A stretch of 26,681 nucleotides of DNA from the NCBI GenBank assembly GCA_047639575.1, contig JBLIOB010000021.1, forward strand, positions 1-26,681, written 5' to 3'. Source of the stretch: JBLIOB01 sp047639575 (GTDB lineage Bacteria; Bacteroidota; Bacteroidia; Flavobacteriales_D; Parvicellaceae). A program made the translations under genes and the position numbers. Below are positions 26,056 to 26,681 of this stretch, piece after piece (the first letter of the stretch is position 1; the number at the start of each line of letters is the position of its first letter). The notes beneath the pieces were generated by a model. The model was not told the origin of the DNA and ran no database searches. It saw only the letters and a list, made by a program, of their open reading frames with translations.

Positions 26056-26681
26056 TTACTTTGATGGAGCTTTTACAAGTGACGTCAAAGGGTATTTAAG
26101 ACCTGTCTTCTTATCCAAATAGACTCGAATTGAGCCTACTAGTATTTGAGCTTCAACTAGTATAGGGATTCTGTTCTTATCGTCACTTACGCTTACTTCC
26201 ATATCTTCTCCACCAGTAAAGATTGTGCCCTCTATTAGCAATGGTCTGAATTTAATCACACGATAAGTTTGTCCAGATCTTGTTTTAGCGGTTCCCTTTC
26301 CTGTATACCGAATGTATGTTTCATATTTCGAACCGTCTAATAGCATAGTAAGTGGAATTGTATCGTTGACTTTATACTTGGAAAAATCAATTGATCTTGC
26401 ATAGTAGACAGTTGTCATGACATCAAAAGCACATGCTGTTTTCTTTATAGTGTCTTTTGTTTTATCGGTCTTAGACTTTATACAATATGCTTCATTTCGA
26501 GAATGATTAAAAGTATAATCGTAATACAGATTAGTTGAACCTTCGCGGACATTTCGAATAAATCTTTGAGGTTTTAAATCCTTTTGGGTAGCAAACGATT
26601 GGTATTGATCTCGGACTTTAAAAAACCAATCATATTCCTTAAAAGTCTTGCCTCTGCCATTAAAGTGGAAACACTCTTTAC
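26056..26681 (-). CDS. DUF3108 domain-containing protein (N-terminus cut by the right edge)
   Basis: The minus strand is open from the window edge to the stop at 26058-26056. Upstream of an internal Met at 26418 the frame continues through FHFNGRGKTFKEYDWFFKVRDQ and KDLKPQRFIRNVREGS, the hallmark pieces of DUF3108, so the true start lies outside the window. The visible part is about 207 residues and ends TGLKYPLTSLVKAPSK. DUF3108 proteins are mostly exported beta-rich proteins of unknown role. The signal peptide would be in the missing part. It converges on the S46 gene with a 4-base gap, so no shared terminator hairpin is possible between them. Confidence 0.85.
   Translation of the reverse strand, partial: KECFHFNGRGKTFKEYDWFFKVRDQYQSFATQKDLKPQRFIRNVREGSTNLYYDYTFNHSRNEAYCIKSKTDKTKDTIKKTACAFDVMTTVYYARSIDFSKYKVNDTIPLTMLLDGSKYETYIRYTGKGTAKTRSGQTYRVIKFRPLLIEGTIFTGGEDMEVSVSDDKNRIPILVEAQILVGSIRVYLDKKTGLKYPLTSLVKAPSK

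Overview
The window looks like chromosomal DNA from a low-GC member of the Bacteroidota, probably a flavobacterium-like, gliding or surface-active lineage. The evidence is a type IX secretion (T9SS) type B C-terminal domain, a PorP/SprF-type outer-membrane protein, an OmpA/PD40 protein with carboxypeptidase-like repeats, an S46 dipeptidyl-peptidase, DUF3108 and DUF819 proteins, and promoter-like pairs resembling TTTG-N19/20-TAnnTTTG. I see no tRNA, rRNA, CRISPR array, transposase or phage gene. No gap between genes exceeds about 220 bases.

Layout. Bases 1-4401 are read on the minus strand. An FtsB/DivIC-like division gene is followed by the small and large subunits of methylmalonyl-CoA mutase and by a small protein made of four 25-residue repeats. 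The last three are joined by stop/start overlaps. Beyond them lie the 3' remnant of an outer-membrane barrel gene and the start of a membrane protein that runs off the left edge.

Bases 4516-16141 are a plus-strand surface cassette. It holds a promoter-like pair, a giant (about 2,710-residue) secreted beta-helix/Ig/SprB-repeat protein with a type B sorting domain, a PorP/SprF partner, and an OmpA-family protein. The likely logic is that the giant protein is exported by T9SS and held at the surface with the PorP/SprF protein, while the OmpA protein sits in the same envelope zone. A palindrome and a lipoprotein D-Ala-D-Ala dipeptidase (16254-17072) follow.

Bases 17086-23301 are a minus-strand run: an unnamed five-helix membrane protein, a THUMP/RlmL-like RNA methyltransferase, a membrane-anchored SpoIIE phosphatase, a DinB-like protein, a DUF819 membrane protein with an extra secreted domain, and a lipoprotein gene that appears broken (frameshift and no normal start). 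Bases 23385-26051 (plus) encode an S46 peptidase with an added TPR tail, meeting tail-to-tail with a DUF3108 gene cut by the right edge.

The most unusual points are the 25-residue repeat protein coupled to methylmalonyl-CoA mutase, the giant T9SS cassette whose OmpA partner lacks the usual peptidoglycan-binding Asp, the S46-TPR fusion, the altered catalytic motif of the RNA methyltransferase, and the two gene remnants. I do not see a convincing wholly new multi-gene system.
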